The notes below the pieces were generated by a model. The model made no database searches. It was not told the DNA's origin and saw only the letters and a list, made by a program, of their open reading frames with translations. Below are positions 63,957 to 64,000 of a DNA stretch of 64,000 nt, one piece after another; within the stretch, counting starts at the first letter, position 1, and each line of letters starts with the position of its first letter. This stretch comes from Macrosoma leucophasiata (taxonomy: Eukaryota; Arthropoda; Insecta; Lepidoptera; Hedylidae), in NCBI GenBank assembly GCA_036365455.1, contig JAWQUS010000004.1, positions 2,177,501-2,241,500 of the forward strand, read 5' to 3'. Position numbers and translations under genes: made by a program.

Positions 63957-64000
63957 GTTTTTAATTTTAAGTTGAATTAATTAATACAAAGTGATTAGAA

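Noticed and set aside
1..64000. CRISPR arrays, operons, Shine-Dalgarno sites or rRNA genes
   Set aside because: None are seen, and spliced eukaryotic genes make the prokaryotic categories inapplicable.

Overview
The window is a stretch of an animal nuclear genome, almost certainly an insect and most likely a moth or butterfly. The evidence is spliced genes with GT-AG introns, an arthropod-type Inr/DPE promoter, Lep1-like Helitrons, hAT, mariner and pogo-type elements, RTE- and CR1/Jockey-like LINEs and a very dense load of short interspersed repeats. Host coding DNA is only about 3 kb of the 64 kb.

Three host genes can be built from splice-consistent exons. (1) 1807-11650 (+): the last five exons of alpha-SNAP, the NSF adaptor that disassembles SNARE complexes. 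About 30 N-terminal residues lie upstream of the window. (2) 18062-19771 (-): a previously unremarked two-exon gene for a 96-residue, cysteine-free protein with a signal peptide. I do not recognise it. (3) 33822-59355 (+): a complete 12-exon gene for a 682-residue acyl-CoA synthetase of the ACSS3 (propionyl/acetyl-CoA synthetase) type. A TATA-less promoter lies just upstream, with TCAGTT and a DPE at exactly +28, and a polyadenylation signal follows 162 bases after the stop.

Layout: 1-1.8 kb repeats and the alpha-SNAP intron; 1.8-11.65 kb alpha-SNAP with repeat-filled introns (a 1.9 kb hAT carrying an RTE LINE piece, SINEs, MITEs); 11.65-18 kb downstream region with a TIR element split by a Helitron, a 722 bp hAT and a long AT-rich stretch; 18-19.8 kb the small secreted-protein gene; 20-28 kb repeats, including a pogo-like element with a PHD-like ORF, tRNA-like sequences inside a foldback element and a GGT/GGC tract; 28-33.3 kb a LINE with both ORFs open; 33.7-59.5 kb ACSS3; 59.5-64 kb repeats only.

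Many insertions are nested, and the interrupted hosts let element ends and target duplications be read directly. Five hAT-type elements show 8-bp target duplications (three perfect, two with 7 of 8 matching), and the pogo-like element can be compared with empty copies of its host repeat in the same window. alpha-SNAP (cytosolic membrane fusion) and ACSS3 (acyl-CoA activation) have no evident functional link.
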